From assembly GCA_910579655.1 (NCBI GenBank), contig CAJTVE010000047.1, positions 1 through 26,628 of the forward strand: a DNA stretch of 26,628 bases. Direction: 5' to 3'. Position 1 is the first letter of the stretch; each line of letters begins with the position of its first letter. A program made the position numbers and the translations under genes. The notes below the pieces were generated by a model. That model made no database searches. It had not been told where the DNA came from and was given only the letters and a program-made list of their open reading frames with translations. Source of the stretch: an uncultured Allobaculum sp. (GTDB lineage Bacteria > Bacillota_I > Bacilli_A > Erysipelotrichales > Erysipelotrichaceae). Positions 24,123 to 26,628 of this stretch are shown piece after piece.

Positions 24123-24257
24123 TTAAGCGGATAAAACCTTTCTGCCTTTAGCTCTTCTTCTAGCAAGTACTTTGCGTCCGCCTTTAGTTGCCATACGGGC
24201 GCGGAAGCCGTGAGTTCTCTGGTGTTTGATTTTACTTGGCTGATATGTACGTTTCAT
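24123..24257 (-). CDS. rpmH: 50S ribosomal protein L34
   Basis: L34 is a very small, basic protein of the large ribosomal subunit. The 44-residue product reads MKRTYQPSKIKHQRTHGF at the start and has GRKVLARRRAKGRKVLSA at the end, which is diagnostic. AAAGGAG lies nine bases before the ATG. It is the first gene of rpmH-rnpA-yidC-jag and is read from the strong promoter at 24315-24344. Confidence 0.97.
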   Translation of the reverse strand: MKRTYQPSKIKHQRTHGFRARMATKGGRKVLARRRAKGRKVLSA

Positions 24258-24314
24258 GTTTGTTTGCTCCTTTCATTTATAGAAATACTACTTGTTTTCC
24301 TAGTCGCGCATGTC

Positions 24315-24344
24315 ACTATACCATGTTTAAAAGAACGGTGTCAA
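24315..24344 (-). promoter_or_regulatory. Strong housekeeping promoter of rpmH
   Basis: On the minus strand a perfect TTGACA (24344-24339), an 18-nt spacer, and TATAGT (24320-24315) preceded by TGG, an extended -10. The expected start site is near 24308, giving a leader of about 50 nt that carries the rpmH ribosome site. Confidence 0.9.
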
Positions 24345-24660
24345 TGCGAACTGAAAACCATAAATAGCCCGAAGATAAAGAATCTTCTTTAGCCTGCGGT
24401 GATTGAAAGGCTGAGATGGCTCTCAAGCACTATAAACTTTTTTATGGCCAGATTAAAGAAAGATCGCTCAAAACCGCGCTAAAATTTTTTTCACCGATTT
24501 TTTGCGACCAAATTTTGTCTTTTGATGCAAGCTCGTGCTTCTTTTTTGTCTTCTTAATTCAATATTTGTGCATCGTGGATCATTTCTTTATCTTCCCGTT
24601 GTCCTAAAACCGATCCTTCTCTATCTTTTACAGCCTTTCGAAACCTTCCAGATATCCTCT
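24345..24660. other. Region upstream of the rpmH promoter, no dnaA
   Basis: Here many Bacillota have oriC and dnaA. I see no dnaA start, no cluster of TTATNCACA-type boxes, and no gene. There is a small hairpin (GAAGAT at 24371-24376 with ATCTTC at 24382-24387) and a T-rich stretch at 24480-24500. Confidence 0.45.
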
Positions 24661-25167
24661 ATGATTTTTCTTCATGCTCTTCAAGAACGTCCTGAATTCT
24701 CTGCCTGCTGCCCACCATTTCATTCTCCATCTTTTATCGTTTCCGTAATCGCATTTCTTCCCAAAGAAAAACTGAAAGATCACTTTTTTCTCGAAGAATG
24801 TCATCTTGATCTCTCAGAAAGAATGTCGATTATAGGTTGCTATGGAATGGACGATCATCCCGATCGTTGTCTGGTAGTGGCTAAATACGTTCTTGACGAT
24901 TCGTCAAACCGCCAGAGCAGGCCTTTCTCGAAAGACATGCGTATACCTGTTGCCATGAATGGCAATTTCATTCTATCTGTTTTCACTGATGGTGATCGTC
25001 CTCAATCCCCTTTAAACTTCGGGGAAATAGAAAATACGTATTTTCAGCTGGTATGCCGTATCCAGCTTCTTCATGAGACAACAGGCAGCCTGGAATTATG
25101 CTTTGCTTTTGTCTGGGTCTGCCTGCATTGTCCGATATTGTCTGGGCGTCATGGTCGTGCGCTTTAA
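24661..25167 (+). CDS. Hypothetical protein, unrecognised
   Basis: A possible 168-residue protein (start MIFLHALQERPEF). Residues 20-130 have mixed, soluble-protein-like composition (FLPKEKLKDHFFLEECHLDL, then GCYGMDDHPDRCLVVAKYVL), unlike the low-complexity strings of chance frames nearby. The frame opens at 24535 with a hydrophobic Phe/Leu stretch, which I disregard. Against it: no Shine-Dalgarno before any start, no known family, and a 72-nt tail-to-tail overlap with the AraC gene. It may be a real orphan, a decayed gene, or chance. Confidence 0.3.
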   Translation: MIFLHALQERPEFSACCPPFHSPSFIVSVIAFLPKEKLKDHFFLEECHLDLSERMSIIGCYGMDDHPDRCLVVAKYVLDDSSNRQSRPFSKDMRIPVAMNGNFILSVFTDGDRPQSPLNFGEIENTYFQLVCRIQLLHETTGSLELCFAFVWVCLHCPILSGRHGRAL

Positions 25168-26115
25168 AAACTGCCGGTTGAAATGGGAAAGATTGGCAAA
25201 CCCGCAATCCAGCGCGATCTGTGCAACTGGCATTTTGGTTTTGCGAAGCAGTTTGCAGGCTTTTTCAATACGAAGCCGCAAAACGTATTCCATTGGAGAA
25301 CAATGAAAGATTTCGAGGAAACAATGCTGGAAACGTGACTCGCTCAAATTCATTGTCTGCGCCAGATCGTTGATGCTGATCTTCTCATCCAGGTGGCTCT
25401 GGATATAACGAAGAACTGGTTCATACAATTCAAGCAGGGCTGGCGTCTGCCTGCCCTTTTTCAGTTTTGCCTGTTCTTCCATACAGGCCGCCATTTCGAC
25501 TAATCCACTGCGCAGATACAGATCTGATAAGGGAGTATTCTGGTTCATCGATGCGAAGATCTGATCCATCGCTTTTTCTAGCAGGCTTCCTGTGGCGGGA
25601 TAAACTGGCTGATCGATTGAACAGTCGGAGTAAACCAGAAAGCTGAGAATCTGCTCAAATGAGCGTTCCTGCATGGTAGAAATCAGCATCGAACTTGAAA
25701 AGACCAAGGTGTCATAATTCATATGGCCTTCAATCCCATGGAGCTGATCCGGCAAAACCAGGCAGACAGCACCTTTGGATAAGGGCAGGATTTCCCCTTC
25801 CAGATACAGGCTTCCTTTCCCGGAATTGACCCGCATGAGCTCAAATTCGTCGTGCCAGTGAATAGGGATCCCCGGATAGTCTTCCGGAATCTGATTGCGA
25901 TAGAAACAATATGGAATCTGACTGCTGCCATGAACACGATCTTCTTTGCGCATTCGTCTGGTTTTTCTCTGGATATTTGAGGATGAAATGTTGGTGTCGG
26001 CCTGTTTTCCATTTTCCGGATCTCTCCAGAAATGGCTCTGAACAGACGACTGAAATTCAAATCGGGATTCTGGCTCCATTTCTTCTATACTTTTGATTTC
26101 TTCCATTCCTTGCAT
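25096..26115 (-). CDS. AraC family transcriptional regulator
   Basis: A DNA-binding regulator of about 339 residues. After a poorly conserved N-terminal stretch comes a cupin-type sensor domain, with IPIHWHDEFELMRVNSGKG and LPLSKGAVCLVLPDQLHGI about residues 80-128, typical of sugar-responsive AraC proteins. The C-terminal 100 residues form the double helix-turn-helix: ISINDLAQTMNLSESRFQ, MEYVLRLRIEKACKLL, and IALDCGFANLSHFNRQFL ending in MTPRQYR. The start is uncertain: no ATG has a good Shine-Dalgarno. ATG at 26115 follows GGAAGAA; 25953 (at the second in-frame Met block, just before the sensor domain) is also possible. No sugar-use gene lies in the window, so the target is unknown. It sits between an unrecognised frame and an insertion sequence. 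Confidence 0.85.
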   Translation of the reverse strand: MQGMEEIKSIEEMEPESRFEFQSSVQSHFWRDPENGKQADTNISSSNIQRKTRRMRKEDRVHGSSQIPYCFYRNQIPEDYPGIPIHWHDEFELMRVNSGKGSLYLEGEILPLSKGAVCLVLPDQLHGIEGHMNYDTLVFSSSMLISTMQERSFEQILSFLVYSDCSIDQPVYPATGSLLEKAMDQIFASMNQNTPLSDLYLRSGLVEMAACMEEQAKLKKGRQTPALLELYEPVLRYIQSHLDEKISINDLAQTMNLSESRFQHCFLEIFHCSPMEYVLRLRIEKACKLLRKTKMPVAQIALDCGFANLSHFNRQFLKRTTMTPRQYRTMQADPDKSKA

Positions 26116-26214
26116 TTCTTCCAGATCTTTTTTTAGATTGATCCTTAGATAATCGAAAAAGTAGAAGCACAACTTTGGATTTTAAACTAGTTTAGCTATG
26201 CACATCAATGACTG

Positions 26215-26628
26215 TTACAGATGAGTATAGCCGCGCATTCTGCTTCGTTCCTTATCAAGGTTTAGATGAGTTGGGATTTCTATATCTAAAATTTTATAAA
26301 ATTGTTTTACGTGCTTGTTAGGAACTTCGATCACAACTTTTTTATTAGGTCCTAGGCAGCACATCAACGATTGGGTTTTCCCAAATAATCGTGATGTAGA
26401 TACGCCGGTATTTTCCATTTGTTTTCGAATGAGCAACAGAATGATTGTATCGATAATATCGTGCAGGATTTTCCCTCTGACTGTTGTATCGCTCCATTTT
26501 GAAAGAGGAAGCAGTTCCAAATATTCTTTACTGGTTTTGAAAACTGTCTCTATCTCAGTGCGGCAGAAATACCGATAAAGCAAATCTTCAGGAGAAGTAT
26601 CGATGTTGGATAGAAGAACAAAATATCC
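26215..26628 (-). mobile_element. IS1634-like (IS4 superfamily) transposase, 3' part, cut by window end
   Basis: The last 137 codons of a DDE transposase run off the right edge of the window. They begin GYFVLLSNIDTSPEDLL, then YRTEIE-type YFCRTEIETVFKTSKEYL, which holds the catalytic glutamate region (Y-x2-R-x2-IE), then WSDTTVRGKILHDIIDTIILLLI. This is the characteristic end of IS1634-type transposases. The reading frame is intact up to the TAA at 26215. The element's end should lie between about 26180 and 26214; I could not define a terminal repeat or target duplication because the other end is outside. It is oriented into the AraC gene's upstream region. Confidence 0.82.

Overview
The window looks like a chromosomal segment of a non-sporulating, moderate-GC Bacillota, probably a gut member of the Erysipelotrichia. 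The grounds are an RNA polymerase delta subunit gene, a tRNA-sensing T-box leader, a lipoprotein-type YidC with a neighbouring Jag/KhpB, strong Shine-Dalgarno sequences on many genes, and a degraded Rpn-type nuclease of a kind common in that class. The class assignment is inference; the phylum is well supported. Nearly everything is core housekeeping. I found no CRISPR array, prophage, defence island, tRNA or rRNA gene.

Layout. 1-1160: a terminator at the left edge and a DUF5662 gene on the plus strand. 1242-3653 (minus): the chromosome-segregation operon rsmG-parA-parB, with overlapping genes. 4045-4821 (plus): a membrane-anchored DUF4230 protein. 5107-8000 (minus): an FMN-type oxidoreductase, a frameshifted Rpn-family pseudogene and a free-standing GltD-like NADPH oxidoreductase. 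8442-11092 (minus): a DUF1934 (YwiB-like) gene, argS and rpoE. 11615-13326 (plus): a tryptophan-specific T-box riboswitch (UGG specifier) controlling a lone trpB2 gene. 13695-15625 (minus): a short rhomboid protease and a ROK-family kinase. 15888-19594 (minus): mfd and rqcP. 19595-20817: an AT-rich 1.2 kb gap with three terminator-like hairpins and the debris of a small gene. 20818-21669 (minus): pth with an unusual tail. 21857-24257 (minus): rpmH-rnpA-yidC-jag, read from a near-consensus promoter. 24661-26628: an unrecognised ORF, an AraC-type regulator and the 3' part of an IS1634-like transposase cut by the window end.

How the genes work together. Two blocks that usually flank oriC (rsmG-parA-parB and rpmH-rnpA-yidC-jag) are both present but about 18 kb apart. 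Neither dnaA nor a DnaA-box cluster was seen beside rpmH, so the origin neighbourhood appears rearranged. Much of the rest is translation and genome maintenance: ArgS, Pth, RqcP, RnpA, L34, Mfd, delta subunit and ParAB.

The items most worth checking are: the T-box-controlled lone trpB2; a glutamine in YidC where family members carry the groove arginine; the long low-complexity tail on Pth; several genes whose start codon lies only 6-9 nt after a -10-like hexamer (possible leaderless mRNAs); and the mfd-pth gap.
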